Notes: generated by a model not told the origin, from the sequence alone. DNA of 37,223 nucleotides from Gammaproteobacteria bacterium (GCA_020847075.1 JADLCS010000010.1:1-37223), one strand, 5' to 3'; positions 1 through 9,180 are shown, counted from the first letter of the stretch. Made by a program: numbers and translations.

Positions 1-139
<139 letters not shown>

Positions 140-354
140 TTATTGGTCTTTTTAATTAAGATCAATGATTTCAATATGTTATCAACTCAAGGAGCGGAGC
201 GGCCGCGTCCATGACGGCGCCCATCGGGCGGACAGATGACATGACGTATGCTTATACCGTTTTTTCTCTTCCATGCAAAGCGTATTTTATATGGAATGAG
301 CGCGTTCGCGTCAGTGCGCGCCATCTCACTACATCATTGAGGAGGAAACCCGAC

Positions 355-1620
355 ATGGGCCGGAGGAATGCCTTCTACGCGCAGTCCGGCGGCGTCACCG
401 CCGTCATCAATGCCTCCGCCTGCGGCCTGATCGAGACCGCGCGCCGGCACCGGGACCGGATCGGCCGGGTCTTCGCGGGCCGTAACGGGATCCTCGGCGC
501 CATGACCGAGGATCTGATCGACACCGGCCGGGAGGACCGCCGGGCCATCGCGGCGCTGCGCCACACGCCGGCCGGGGCCTTCGGCTCCTGCCGCTACAAG
601 CTCAAGGGGCTGGAGCAGAACCGGCGTGAATACGAGCGGCTGATCGAGGTATTCGCGGCACACGACATCGGTTATTTCTTCTACAACGGCGGCGGCGACT
701 CGGCCGATACCTGCCTCAAGATCTCGCAGCTCTCGGCCGGCCTCGGTTACCCCGTCCAGGCCATCCACATCCCGAAGACCGTCGACAACGATCTGCCGCT
801 CACCGACAACTGCCCGGGCTTCGGCTCGGTGGCCAAATACGTCGCGGTCTCGACGCGCGAAGCGAGCTTCGACGTCGCGTCGATGGCCAAGACCTCCACC
901 AAGGTGTTCGTGCTCGAGGTCATGGGCCGTCACGCCGGCTGGATCGCCGCCGCCGGCGGGCTCGCGGCCGATGCGGACACGGACCTGCCGATCGTCATCC
1001 TGTTCCCCGAGATCCCGTTCGAACCGGAGAAGTTCCTGGCCAGGGTGGACGGGACCGTGCGCAAGTACGGCTATTGTTCCGTGGTCGTCTCGGAAGGGGT
1101 GCGCGACACCGAGGGAAGGTTCCTCTCCGATCAGGGCCTGCGCGACGCCTTCGGTCACGCGCAGCTCGGCGGCGTCGCCCCCATCATCGCCGATCTGATC
1201 CGGCAGCGGCTCGGCCTCAAACATCACTGGGCCGTGGCGGACTACCTGCAGCGCGCCGCGCGCCACATCGCCTCGAAGACGGACGTGGATCAGGCCTATG
1301 CCGTCGGCCGGGCGGCGGTACGCTTCGCGCTCGCGGGACACAACGCGGTCATGCCGACCATCGAGCGCGTGTCCAACCGGCCCTACCGCTGGAAGATAGG
1401 CATGGCCCCGCTCGACCGGGTCGCCAACGTGGAAAAGATAATGCCGAGGCGGTTCATCCGCCGGGACGGATTCGGCATCACCGCCGCCTGCCGCGCCTAC
1501 CTGCTGCCGCTGATCCGGGGCGAAGACTATCCCCCGTACAAAAACGGCCTGCCGAACTACGTGCGGCTCAGGAACACACCGGTCGCGAAACGGCTGCGGA
1601 CGGCGTTCGAACCGAAATGA
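355..1620 (+). CDS. pfp: Pyrophosphate-dependent 6-phosphofructokinase
   Basis: A 421-aa phosphofructokinase-superfamily protein that reversibly phosphorylates fructose 6-phosphate with PPi instead of ATP. GGGDS (112-116) puts Asp at the position where ATP-type enzymes have Gly. PKTVDND (140-146) carries the Lys typical of PPi enzymes and the catalytic Asp pair. MGRHAGW (190-196) and SEG (246-248) bind the sugar phosphate. The ATG at 355 is chosen because TGAGGAGG (338-345) sits 9 nt upstream; an in-frame start at 211 would add 48 residues unlike the family. The first glycine-loop Asp of the usual GGDDS is Gly here, a variant I recall from methanotroph-type PPi-PFKs. It stands between adk and a metal exporter, with sat further on, so several neighbours handle PPi or adenylates. 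No intrinsic terminator follows. Confidence 0.92.
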   Translation: MGRRNAFYAQSGGVTAVINASACGLIETARRHRDRIGRVFAGRNGILGAMTEDLIDTGREDRRAIAALRHTPAGAFGSCRYKLKGLEQNRREYERLIEVFAAHDIGYFFYNGGGDSADTCLKISQLSAGLGYPVQAIHIPKTVDNDLPLTDNCPGFGSVAKYVAVSTREASFDVASMAKTSTKVFVLEVMGRHAGWIAAAGGLAADADTDLPIVILFPEIPFEPEKFLARVDGTVRKYGYCSVVVSEGVRDTEGRFLSDQGLRDAFGHAQLGGVAPIIADLIRQRLGLKHHWAVADYLQRAARHIASKTDVDQAYAVGRAAVRFALAGHNAVMPTIERVSNRPYRWKIGMAPLDRVANVEKIMPRRFIRRDGFGITAACRAYLLPLIRGEDYPPYKNGLPNYVRLRNTPVAKRLRTAFEPK

Positions 1621-1719
1621 GGCGCGACGGCGGACGCGCGGCGCCGGCCCGGGGCGCGCCCCGCCCCGCCCGCAGTGATACCATACACGGACAGTCCACG
1701 ACCGCAGCGCCCGACCGCC

Positions 1720-2655
1720 ATGCCCGCCCATAGCCACCACCATCACCACCACGAGCGCCCGACCGAGGGGGGCGCCGCGGCCGACCGTTTCCTGTGGTGG
1801 GCCTTCCTGCTCACCCTGGGGTTCGCCCTGATCGAGGCGGTGGGCGGCTGGCTGGCGGATTCGCTGGCCCTGCTGGGGGACGCGGGGCATATGTTTTCGG
1901 ACATGACGGCCTTGGGCCTCGCCGCCTTCGCCGCCTGGGTCGCACGCCAGCCTCCCTCGCTGCGCCATTCCTACGGACTGGTGCGGGCCGAGGCCGTGGC
2001 TGCGTTGTTCAACGGCGTCTTCATGGTGGTCGTGGTGATCGGCATCACCTGGCAGGCCATACAGCGTCTGCAGGCCCCGAGCCCGGTGGACAGCCGCATC
2101 GTCATCGCGATCGCCGCGGCGGGGCTGATCGTCAATCTGATCGTCTTCCGCCTGCTGCACGGCGGCGAAAAAGACCTCAACGTCCGTGCCGCGCTGCTGC
2201 ACGTCCTGGGCGACCTGCTGGGATCGGTCGCGGCGCTGGCCTCCGGCATCGTCATCTATTTCACGGGATGGAACGCCATCGATCCGATCCTGTCCTTCCT
2301 CATCTGCGCGCTGATCCTTATCTCCAGCCTGCGGCTGCTGCGCGAGGTCCTGCACGTCATCATGGAGGGCGTGCCTCACTACCTCGACCTGGGCCAGGTC
2401 GGCGCCGCCATGGCGGGACTGCCGGGCGTGAGAGAAATACACGACCTGCACATCTGGACGCTGGCGAGCGGCCGGGTAGCGCTCTCGGCGCACGTCGTGA
2501 TCCACGACATGTCCAGATGGGACAATCAGTTGGCCGCGCTGCGCCACCTGCTGCACGAGCGCTACGACATCGAGCACGTCACGCTGCAGCCGGAGCCGGC
2601 CATGCGCACGACCCGGCTCCACCGGATGGACGCCGGGGCTCGGGCCGGGAAATAG
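1720..2655 (+). CDS. Cation diffusion facilitator (CzcD/ZitB-like zinc exporter)
   Basis: A 311-aa inner-membrane metal/proton antiporter that exports Zn2+ (possibly Co2+ or Cd2+) from the cytoplasm. The N-terminus is a His-rich tract (HSHHHHHHE, residues 4-12). About six membrane segments follow. TM2 carries H57xxxD61 in [11 protein letters not shown], and TM5 carries H161xxxD165 in HVLGD; together these form the transport site of the zinc-type CDF branch. The C-terminal 90 residues form the cytoplasmic metallochaperone-like domain ([11 protein letters not shown]). The start at 1720 is preferred because it begins right before the His tract; an in-frame ATG at 1675 is possible, and neither has a clear Shine-Dalgarno. 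The GC-rich gap after pfp holds no visible terminator, so co-transcription is possible. Exact metal specificity cannot be read from sequence. Confidence 0.9.
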   Translation: MPAHSHHHHHHERPTEGGAAADRFLWWAFLLTLGFALIEAVGGWLADSLALLGDAGHMFSDMTALGLAAFAAWVARQPPSLRHSYGLVRAEAVAALFNGVFMVVVVIGITWQAIQRLQAPSPVDSRIVIAIAAAGLIVNLIVFRLLHGGEKDLNVRAALLHVLGDLLGSVAALASGIVIYFTGWNAIDPILSFLICALILISSLRLLREVLHVIMEGVPHYLDLGQVGAAMAGLPGVREIHDLHIWTLASGRVALSAHVVIHDMSRWDNQLAALRHLLHERYDIEHVTLQPEPAMRTTRLHRMDAGARAGK

Positions 2656-2719
2656 CGCGGCCGGCGGGCCGCGCGCCCCGCCCCGCACGCCGAATCCCGC
2701 CCGCGGGGCGCCACCGTTC

Positions 2720-2728
2720 TGCTAGAAT
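2720..2728 (+). promoter_or_regulatory. Putative extended -10 promoter for sat
   Basis: TGCTAGAAT at 2720-2728 is an extended -10 element (TGn plus TAGAAT) located 43 nt before the sat start codon. No convincing -35 lies 16-18 nt upstream, which is compatible with extended -10 promoters. It would give a leader of about 35-40 nt. Confidence 0.4.
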
Positions 2729-2771
2729 ACCCGCCAGCATCGGATTACCCCCTTTCTTCAGGAGTCGAACC

Positions 2772-3989
2772 ATGTCCAATCTCGTTAAACCCCACGGCAG
2801 CGCGACGCTCAAGCCCCTGCTGCTGGAGGGCGAGGCGCTGGCCGCCGAACGGGCGCGCGCCCAAACCCTGCCCAAGGTCCAGATCAGCTCGCGCGAGACC
2901 GGTGATCTCATCATGCTGGGCATCGGCGGCCTCACCCCGCTCGACGGTTTCATGAACCGCGCGGACTGGCAGGGGGTATGCGACCACATGACGCTGGCCA
3001 ACGGCCTGTTCTGGCCCATCCCCATCACCCTCTCCACCGACCAGGTCACCGCCGATGGTATCAAGATCGGCGGCGAGGTCGCGCTGGTGGATCGCGAGAG
3101 CGGCGAGATCATGGCCACCCTGCGGGTCACCGAGAAATACACCATCGACAAGGCGCACGAATGCGCCAAGGTGTTCAAGACCGCCGACCCCGCGCACCCC
3201 GGCGTGAAGATGGTGATGGCACAGGGCGACGTGAATCTGGCCGGCCCGGTCAAGGTGCTGTCGCAGGGGCGTTTCCCGGTCGATTTCGCCGAGGTCTACA
3301 TGACCCCGGCCGAGACCCGCCGGCTGTTCGAGGCCAAGGGCTGGTCCACCGTGGTGGCGTTCCAGACGCGCAACCCGTTGCACCGCTCGCATGAATACCT
3401 GGTCAAGATCGCCATCGAGATCTGCGACGGCGTGATGATCCATTCGCTGCTCGGCAAGCTCAAGCCCGGCGACATCCCCTCCGACGTCCGCGTCAAGGCC
3501 ATCAACGCCCTGGTGGAAAATTACTTCGTGAAGGATACGGTGGTGCAGTCCGGCTATCCGCTCGACATGCGCTACGCGGGACCGCGCGAGGCCTTGCTGC
3601 ACGCGCTGTTCCGCCAAAACTACGGCTGTTCGCACCTGATCGTGGGTCGCGACCATGCCGGCGTAGGCGAATACTACGGGCCGTTCGACGCGCAGCACAT
3701 CTTCGACGAGATCCCGCACGACGCCCTGGAGACCAAGCCACTCAAGATCGACTGGACCTTCTGGTGTTTCAAGTGCAACGGCATGGCCTCCATGCGCACC
3801 TGCCCGCACGAGGGGTCGGACCGGCTGCTGCTCTCCGGCAGCAAACTGCGCAAGGCCCTGTCGGAAAACGATCACGTGCCGTCCGAGTTCAGCCGGCCCG
3901 AGGTGCTGCAGGTCCTGCGCGAATACTACGCCAACCTGAAGGACGAAGACCGGGTCGAGATCAAGCTGAGCGGACACTCCGCGAAGTAG
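2772..3989 (+). CDS. sat: ATP sulfurylase (sulfate adenylyltransferase), dissimilatory type
   Basis: A 405-aa homo-oligomeric ATP sulfurylase. It catalyses ATP + sulfate = APS + PPi; in sulfur oxidisers it runs backwards, making ATP from APS and PPi. Visible signatures are [12 protein letters not shown] (about residues 198-209, with the HxxH nucleotide-binding motif) and GRDHAGVG (about 294-301). Near residue 333 is a CFKC...TCPH cluster resembling the zinc site of bacterial and archaeal dissimilatory Sat proteins. There is no fused APS-kinase domain, and this single-chain type differs from the assimilatory CysDN enzyme. AGGAG at 2760-2764 precedes the ATG. It ends in a strong hairpin terminator. 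aprAB is not in the window, so the direction of the reaction in vivo is inferred. Confidence 0.95.
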   Translation: MSNLVKPHGSATLKPLLLEGEALAAERARAQTLPKVQISSRETGDLIMLGIGGLTPLDGFMNRADWQGVCDHMTLANGLFWPIPITLSTDQVTADGIKIGGEVALVDRESGEIMATLRVTEKYTIDKAHECAKVFKTADPAHPGVKMVMAQGDVNLAGPVKVLSQGRFPVDFAEVYMTPAETRRLFEAKGWSTVVAFQTRNPLHRSHEYLVKIAIEICDGVMIHSLLGKLKPGDIPSDVRVKAINALVENYFVKDTVVQSGYPLDMRYAGPREALLHALFRQNYGCSHLIVGRDHAGVGEYYGPFDAQHIFDEIPHDALETKPLKIDWTFWCFKCNGMASMRTCPHEGSDRLLLSGSKLRKALSENDHVPSEFSRPEVLQVLREYYANLKDEDRVEIKLSGHSAK

Positions 3990-4009
3990 GCCGTGCGACG
4001 GCCCAGGTG

Positions 4010-4035
4010 AAAACGCCGCCTCCGGGCGGCGTTTT
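4010..4035. terminator. Bidirectional rho-independent terminator between sat and degQ
   Basis: A perfect 11-bp stem (AAAACGCCGCC at 4010-4020, GGCGGCGTTTT at 4025-4035) has a TCCG loop. Because the stem begins with AAAA and ends with TTTT, it can end transcription from both sides, which suits the convergent genes sat and degQ. Confidence 0.9.
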
Positions 4036-4060
4036 CGCTTGTGGGGGAAGGAGCGTCGAG

Positions 4061-5452
4061 CTACTGCAGGGCGATAAACAGGGCCAGTTCGCCGCGCTGA
4101 ACGTTGAGCAGGAGCCGGTTCACGCCGGGATCGACCGCCTGCCGCAGCTCCGCAATCGACGCCACCGGGCGCCGGTTCACCGCCACCACAATGTCGCCCG
4201 GGCGCAGGCCGCTGAGCTGCGCCGCGCTGTTCGCCTTGATGTCGGCGACAACGACCCCCTCGACGCGACCGTACATCGGCGAGCTTTCATCGAGATCGCC
4301 GAAGAGGGCACCCGCCAGACGCGGATTCAGCGCCTCGCCCGCGACCTGCTCCTGCACGGGCGCGGTGATCTCCGCGGTCAGCGTCCGGCGCTTGCCGTCG
4401 CGCAAGATCTCGACCTTGATCCTTTCGCCGATCCGCAGCAGGCCGATCGCCGTGCGCAGTTCGGAACGGGTGCGGATCCCGCGGCCGTTGATGCTGACGA
4501 TGATGTCCCCGCTCTTGATCCCTGCCCGCGCCGCGGGGGTGCCGTCGCCCACCTGGACCACGACCACGCCCTGATTCAGGTCGTGGACCCCGAAGGCCTG
4601 GGCGAGCTCCGGGGTGAGATCCTGCGCCGCGATGCCCAACTGCCCGCGCCGGACCTCGCCATACTCGACGAGCTGGCTCATGATTTGGGCGACCATATTG
4701 GCCGGAATGGCGAAGCCGATGCCGACGTTTCCCCCGCCCGGCGCGATGATCGCGGTATTCACCCCGACCAGTTCCCCACTCAGATCGACCAGCGCGCCGC
4801 CGGAATTGCCGGGATTGATCGAGGCATCGGTCTGGATGAAGTCCTCGAAGCCTTCGATGCCGAGACCGCTGCGTCCCAGCGCGCTGACGATGCCGGAGGT
4901 CACCGTCTGCCCCAGCCCGAAGGGGTTACCGATGGCGACCACGAAATCCCCGACGCGCAGGCGGGAGGAATCGGCCAGCGTCAGCGCGGTGAGCCCCTCG
5001 GCGGGGATCTGGATAACCGCGACATCCGCCTCCGGATCGGCGCCAATCAGCCTGGCGGTCAACTGGCGACCGTCCATCAGCGTGACCCGGATCTCCGTGG
5101 CCTTGTCGACCACGTGATTGTTGGTGAGGACATAGCCCTGCTTGGCGTCGATGATCACGCCGGATCCCAGGCTCTGCGCCTGGCGCTCCTGCGGACGGTC
5201 CGGGATGTTGAAGAAGCGGCGAAAGAACGGATCGCTCAGCAGCGGATTGTTCTGCACCGGGACGCGGCTCAAGGTGGAGATGTTCACGACCGCCGGCATC
5301 ACGCGCTCCAGCATCGGGGCGAGGCTCGGCAATTCCCGGCCCTGCGAATCGGCGACCGGCAGGGAGGCGGATGCCGCCAGGGGGAACAGGGCGCCGGCGC
5401 ACAGCGTGAAGATACAGACCGCGGCCGCGAAAACGTTGCGTTTATCCTTCAT
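4061..5452 (-). CDS. degQ: Periplasmic serine protease/chaperone, DegP/DegQ (HtrA) family
   Basis: A 463-aa HtrA-type protease that degrades or refolds misfolded periplasmic proteins. A signal peptide (hydrophobic core about 7-26, probable cleavage after ASAS near 30) is followed by a trypsin-like domain with the triad H113 (TNNHVV), D143 (PEADVAV) and S217 (NPGNSGGA). Two PDZ domains follow, about residues 255-345 and 370-455. The order and length match DegQ/DegP/MucD. The Q-linker loop is shorter than in E. coli DegP, so DegQ or MucD is the better label. It converges on sat and diverges from the nrdJa control region. No sigma-E site was recognised. Confidence 0.93.
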   Translation of the reverse strand: MKDKRNVFAAAVCIFTLCAGALFPLAASASLPVADSQGRELPSLAPMLERVMPAVVNISTLSRVPVQNNPLLSDPFFRRFFNIPDRPQERQAQSLGSGVIIDAKQGYVLTNNHVVDKATEIRVTLMDGRQLTARLIGADPEADVAVIQIPAEGLTALTLADSSRLRVGDFVVAIGNPFGLGQTVTSGIVSALGRSGLGIEGFEDFIQTDASINPGNSGGALVDLSGELVGVNTAIIAPGGGNVGIGFAIPANMVAQIMSQLVEYGEVRRGQLGIAAQDLTPELAQAFGVHDLNQGVVVVQVGDGTPAARAGIKSGDIIVSINGRGIRTRSELRTAIGLLRIGERIKVEILRDGKRRTLTAEITAPVQEQVAGEALNPRLAGALFGDLDESSPMYGRVEGVVVADIKANSAAQLSGLRPGDIVVAVNRRPVASIAELRQAVDPGVNRLLLNVQRGELALFIALQ

Positions 5453-5552
5453 TGTGTCTCCAGAAACCGGGGATTCGAATCATCGGATTGGACCGAACCG
5501 CGAGAGGATCGTTCCTGCCCATGCCTGCGCTGGCCTATGATCGGGCCGCGCG

Positions 5553-5582
5553 GGATCCACAACTTATCCACAGCTTATCCAG
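5553..5582 (+). promoter_or_regulatory. DnaA-box cluster with 11-bp periodicity
   Basis: TTATCCACA at 5564-5572 is a perfect DnaA box. Degenerate copies lie exactly one 11-bp step on either side: GATCCACA upstream and TTATCCAG from 5575. All three face the same way. The cluster is in the divergent gap between degQ and nrdJa, about 300 bp before nrdJa. In E. coli, DnaA boxes upstream of nrdAB couple dNTP synthesis to replication; the same role is inferred here. Confidence 0.6.
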
Positions 5583-5620
5583 CCGTTTCTCACGCCTATT
5601 CCAGATCTTTTGCACATGAA

Positions 5621-5636
5621 ACACAAGATATTGTGT
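5621..5636. promoter_or_regulatory. NrdR box 1 (distal)
   Basis: ACACAAGATATTGTGT matches 15 of 16 positions of the NrdR consensus acaCwAtATaTwGtgt. It lies inside a longer perfect palindrome (arms GAAACACAA and TTGTGTTTC, 5618-5639). NrdR is the dATP/ATP-responsive repressor of ribonucleotide reductase genes. Its TTGTGT half is followed after 17 nt by CATCAT, so it may overlap a -35 element. Confidence 0.7.
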
Positions 5637-5809
5637 TTCCGATTCGAAAGGAGCATCATTCCACCTCGCACGCCAGGCCCGGCGACGCCTCGTCTCGACG
5701 CCCGGGATAGCGAATTATCTTTTTGTTTTTTATATGTTTTATTTTGCTCCCGCATTACCATGGAGATTATCGATCCATTTCCCGTCCCTGTCCGTCTCTA
5801 CAGGCATCG

Positions 5810-5825
5810 ACACAACATCTTGTGT
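5810..5825. promoter_or_regulatory. NrdR box 2 (proximal)
   Basis: ACACAACATCTTGTGT is the second NrdR-like palindrome and matches 14 of 16 consensus positions. Flanking CATC and GATG extend the dyad. Its centre is 189 bp from the centre of box 1, equal to 18 turns at 10.5 bp per turn. NrdR boxes commonly come in pairs on the same helical face, usually much closer together. Confidence 0.65.
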
Positions 5826-5848
5826 TGATGCCTATGGGGTCGCATAAA
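5820..5848 (+). promoter_or_regulatory. Putative nrdJa promoter overlapped by NrdR box 2
   Basis: TTGTGT (5820-5825), 17 nt, then CATAAA (5843-5848) reads as a sigma70 -35/-10 pair. Transcription would begin near 5855, leaving a leader of about 30 nt with AAGGAG at 5867-5872. The -35 is the right half of NrdR box 2, so repressor binding would block it. The rest of 5453-5883 holds an AT-rich stretch near 5717-5750 but no cobalamin riboswitch. Confidence 0.5.
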
Positions 5849-5883
5849 AAAACGAGAACGATCAATAAGGAGAATCATCAACG

Positions 5884-8037
5884 ATGGAATCTGTACACCT
5901 GCGCGTAATCGCCTCCGACGCCTCCGAAATCCCGCTGCAAGCCGCCTCCCGCGACATCTGGGATAAAAAGTACCGCCTGAAGAGCAAAAGCGGCCGCGTA
6001 CTCGACCAGACGATCGATGATACCTACAAGCGCATCGCGCGCGCGCTGGCGGACGCGGAGGACACGCAGGAAAAACGCGACCAGTGGTACGAGGAGTTTC
6101 TGTGGGCCCTGCGCCACGGCGCGATCCCGGCCGGGCGCATCGTCTCCAATGCCGGCGCGCAGGATCACAAGCCGGCGACCTCGACCATCAATTGCACGGT
6201 CTCCGGCACCATCGAGGACTCGATGGACAATATCCTCGGCAAGGTGCACGAGGCCGGGCTCACGCTGAAGGCCGGCTGCGGCATCGGCTACGAATTCTCC
6301 ACGCTGCGCCCGCGCGGCGGCTACGTCTCGGGCGCCGGGGCCTATACCTCCGGTCCGCTGTCGTTCATGGATATCTACGACAAGATGTGCTTCACGGTCT
6401 CCTCGGCGGGCGGACGGCGCGGCGCCCAGATGGGCACCTTCGACATCGGCCACCCCGACGTCATCAACTTCATCCGCGCCAAGCGCGAGGATGGCCGTCT
6501 GCGCCAGTTCAACCTGTCGCTGCTGATCACCCAGGAATTCATGGACGCGGTCAAGAACGACCGCCCCTGGCGGCTGGCGTTCCCGGCCTCGCCGGCGATG
6601 ATCGAGGGCGGCGAGCTGGATCTGAACAACCCCGAGCAGGTGGTATGGCGCGAATGGCCGACCAGTGAGGGCTATATCACCAACGAGTCGGGGCTGGTGG
6701 CGTGCAAGATCGAACGCACGATCAAGGCGCGTCATCTGTGGAACCTCATCATGACCTCCACCTACGACTACGCCGAGCCCGGCTTCATCCTGATCGACAA
6801 GGTCAACGAGATGAACAACAACTGGTTCTGCGAGAACATCCGCGCCACCAATCCCTGCGGCGAACAGCCGCTGCCGCCCTACGGCTCCTGCCTGCTGGGA
6901 TCGATCAATCTGACCAAGTTCGTGCACCACCCGTTCTCCGACCGGGCCTATTTCGACTGGGACGGCTATCGCAAGGCGGTCGCCGTCTTCACCCGCATGC
7001 TCGATAACGTGGTGGAGGTCAACGGCCTTCCGCTCGAACAGCAGCGCGAGGAGATCCGAAGCAAGCGCCGCCACGGCATGGGTTACCTCGGACTGGGCTC
7101 CACCCTCACCATGCTGCGCATGAAATATGGCGTCCGGGATTCGCTCGAGTTCACCGAGCGTGTCACGCGCGAGATGGCGCTGGTGGGCTGGGAAACCGCG
7201 CTGGATCTGGCCATCGAAAAGGGGCCGGCCCCGATCCTGGAGCGGGAGTTCCCGGTCACGGCCGAGATGCTGCGTAAGCGCCCCGAAATGGGTCGCGACG
7301 GCTATCGCATCGGCGACCGCATCAAGGGCAAGATCCTGCACGCCCGCTACAGCCGCTACATGCAGCGCATCGCCGAGGTCGCGCCCGAACTGGTCGACCG
7401 CCTGGCCGACATCGGCGCGCGCTTCACCCACCATACCTCAATCGCGCCGACCGGCACGATCTCGCTGTCGCTGGCCAACAATGCGAGCAACGGCATCGAA
7501 CCCAGTTTCGCCCATCATTATTTCCGTAACGTCATCCGCGAAGGCCGCAAGACCAAGGAAAAGATCGACGTCTACTCCTTCGAACTGCTGGCCTACCGCG
7601 AGCTGATCAACCCCAAGGCGACGCCGGGCTCCGACAGGGAGGGCGAACACCTGCCGGAGTATTTCGTCTCGGCCGACGACATCACGCCGAAAGAGCACGT
7701 CGACGTGCAGGCCGCCGCGCAGAAATGGGTCGATTCCTCCATCTCCAAGACGGCCAACGTACCCAGCGACTACGATTACGAAAAATTCAAGGATATCTAC
7801 ATCTACGCCTACGAACAGGGCCTCAAGGGCTGCACCACCTTCCGCTTCAACCCGGAGGCGTTCCAGGGCGTGCTGGTCAAGGAAAAGGACCTCGAGAATA
7901 CCGTCTATCGCTTCAAGCTGCAGGACGGCACCACGGTGGAGGCGAAAGGCAACGAAGAGATCGAATACGACGGCGAGACCCATACCGCCGCGAATCTGTA
8001 CGACGCCCTCAAGGAGGGCTACTACGGCAAGTATTGA
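5884..8037 (+). CDS. nrdJa: B12-dependent (class II) ribonucleoside-diphosphate reductase, catalytic subunit NrdJa
   Basis: A 717-aa class II ribonucleotide reductase that makes deoxyribonucleotides using adenosylcobalamin as radical source, independent of oxygen. NPCGEQPLP (N323, C325, E327) holds the thiyl-radical Cys and its proton-shuttling partners. C104 (STINC) and C336 (YGSC) form the redox pair, and PTGTISL is the phosphate-binding loop near the C-terminal part. The chain ends at YYGKY without the C-terminal CxxC shuttle cysteines of single-chain enzymes; those are on the next gene. This is the split arrangement known from Pseudomonas aeruginosa nrdJab. AAGGAG lies 11 nt before the ATG. 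Upstream NrdR and DnaA sites suggest control by nucleotide pool and replication state. Confidence 0.95.
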   Translation: MESVHLRVIASDASEIPLQAASRDIWDKKYRLKSKSGRVLDQTIDDTYKRIARALADAEDTQEKRDQWYEEFLWALRHGAIPAGRIVSNAGAQDHKPATSTINCTVSGTIEDSMDNILGKVHEAGLTLKAGCGIGYEFSTLRPRGGYVSGAGAYTSGPLSFMDIYDKMCFTVSSAGGRRGAQMGTFDIGHPDVINFIRAKREDGRLRQFNLSLLITQEFMDAVKNDRPWRLAFPASPAMIEGGELDLNNPEQVVWREWPTSEGYITNESGLVACKIERTIKARHLWNLIMTSTYDYAEPGFILIDKVNEMNNNWFCENIRATNPCGEQPLPPYGSCLLGSINLTKFVHHPFSDRAYFDWDGYRKAVAVFTRMLDNVVEVNGLPLEQQREEIRSKRRHGMGYLGLGSTLTMLRMKYGVRDSLEFTERVTREMALVGWETALDLAIEKGPAPILEREFPVTAEMLRKRPEMGRDGYRIGDRIKGKILHARYSRYMQRIAEVAPELVDRLADIGARFTHHTSIAPTGTISLSLANNASNGIEPSFAHHYFRNVIREGRKTKEKIDVYSFELLAYRELINPKATPGSDREGEHLPEYFVSADDITPKEHVDVQAAAQKWVDSSISKTANVPSDYDYEKFKDIYIYAYEQGLKGCTTFRFNPEAFQGVLVKEKDLENTVYRFKLQDGTTVEAKGNEEIEYDGETHTAANLYDALKEGYYGKY

Positions 8038-8072
8038 CGGATGACGACATTCAGCGCGGAGAATCCCGGGAC

Positions 8073-8753
8073 ATGGCGATAAAGATCGAAAACAAGATCA
8101 TCGGTTACGAGGTGGCCAAGGACGAGGCCGAGGCGGAGGAGAACGCCCAGGCCTCGAACATCATTCACATGCATGAAAAGCTCGAGCGGCCGGACATGCT
8201 GCTCGGCTCGACCTACAAGGTCAAAACCCCGCTCACCGAGCACGCGCTCTACGTCACGATCAACGACATCGTGCTGAACCCGGGTACGGAGCACGAGTTG
8301 CGCCGTCCGTTCGAGATCTTCATCAACTCGAAGAGCATGGACCACTTCCAGTGGATCGTAGCGCTCACCCGCATCATCTCCGCCGTCTTCCGCAAGGGCG
8401 GCGACGTCACCTTCCTGGTGGAGGAACTGCACTCGGTGTTCGATCCCCGCGGCGGCTACTTCAAGCGGGGCGGAAAATTCATGCCCTCGCTGGTCGCCGA
8501 GATCGGCGACGTCATCGAGAACCACCTGCGTTTCATCGGCCTGATCAAGGGCGAGCGCCTCGACGATCACCAGAAGCGATTCGTGGAGGCGAAGCGCCGC
8601 GAATTCGATCAGTCCCCGGACACCGAGACCGGCGACAAGGCCGACTCGTTTCCCGAGGGGGCCCGGCTCTGCGCCAAATGCCACACCAAGGCGATGATCC
8701 AGATGGACGGCTGCCTGACCTGCCTCAATTGCGGCGACTCCAAATGCGGATGA
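8073..8753 (+). CDS. nrdJb: Class II ribonucleotide reductase accessory subunit NrdJb (TSCPD-like, C-terminal Cys cluster)
   Basis: A 226-aa second half of the split class II reductase. The body contains the segment typical of the TSCPD domain of B12-dependent RNRs (PFEIFINSKS, then alternating strands to about residue 170). The tail is Cys-rich: C200, C203, C214, C217, C220 and C225 in CAKC...CLTCLNCGDSKCG, the class II RNR C-terminal tail that re-reduces the active site and probably binds zinc. It begins 35 nt after nrdJa with GGAGA at 8058-8062, so it is translated from the same message. In P. aeruginosa, NrdJb is needed for activity of NrdJa (from memory). Standalone annotation as a hypothetical protein would miss its role. 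Confidence 0.88.
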   Translation: MAIKIENKIIGYEVAKDEAEAEENAQASNIIHMHEKLERPDMLLGSTYKVKTPLTEHALYVTINDIVLNPGTEHELRRPFEIFINSKSMDHFQWIVALTRIISAVFRKGGDVTFLVEELHSVFDPRGGYFKRGGKFMPSLVAEIGDVIENHLRFIGLIKGERLDDHQKRFVEAKRREFDQSPDTETGDKADSFPEGARLCAKCHTKAMIQMDGCLTCLNCGDSKCG

Positions 8754-8888
8754 CCGGCCCCGCCGCCCGCGGGAGGTGATAAGCAGTTGTTTCTACGAAA
8801 TTAAGCTTATGTTCCATCTGATATTTTCCTGATTGTGCTATACTTCGTACCGTATCTGAAATATATGTACCCGAGAGAGGAAATATAT

Positions 8889-9122
8889 ATGTCAGTGAAG
8901 CAGAAAGCGGTGGTCGGCAACTGGTATATGAATATGACGGGCCAGTTGATCAAGGTATGGGCCGTCGGCTACGCCTCCGGCCGTCCTGCCAAGGTGGTGA
9001 TCGAGTACCTGAACGGGAAACGCAAGATCATCGGATACGGCGACTGGTGTTCGCTCGATCTGGAGATCCACCTGTACAGGGCCGCGCGCCGGCAGGGCGG
9101 AAACGAAGAGCTGCACCGCTGA
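8889..9122 (+). CDS. Small hypothetical protein (77 aa, GxWY...GQL type)
   Basis: A 77-aa protein starting at ATG 8889, preceded by GAGAGAGG (8873-8880). It reads as one small beta-rich domain: VGNWYMNMTGQLIKVWAVGY, then a basic segment and IGYGDWCSLDLEIHLYRAA. The VGxWYxxxxGqxxxV opening resembles a family of short uncharacterised gammaproteobacterial proteins (I believe DUF6763), but the acidic second half of that family is basic here, so the assignment is tentative. There is no signal peptide or membrane segment. The AT-rich 8785-8888 stretch with TATACT at 8839-8844 may hold its promoter, although an ATG upstream at 8835 is in the same frame. Function unknown. Confidence 0.6.
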   Translation: MSVKQKAVVGNWYMNMTGQLIKVWAVGYASGRPAKVVIEYLNGKRKIIGYGDWCSLDLEIHLYRAARRQGGNEELHR

Positions 9123-9180
9123 AATATCCCTAGCGCGTCCGCGATCTCTCCCCGTCCGACGAAGACGGCGGGGAACGCAA

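Noticed and set aside
211-354. N-terminal extension of pfp by 48 codons
   Set aside because: The family begins at MGRRNAFYAQ and the ATG at 355 has the strong TGAGGAGG; the extension would include untranslated leader.
334-2688. Long minus-strand open frame of 784 codons opposite pfp and the CDF gene
   Set aside because: It is a GC-rich shadow: compositionally Arg/Gly/Asp/His-rich, no domain, and it is antisense to two well-supported genes.
3764-5710. Plus-strand frame of 648 codons across degQ
   Set aside because: Antisense to a complete DegQ with signal peptide and catalytic triad; it also crosses a terminator.
5453-5883. Cobalamin riboswitch before the B12-dependent reductase
   Set aside because: No B12-box or conserved stem pattern was found; NrdR and DnaA sites explain the control better.
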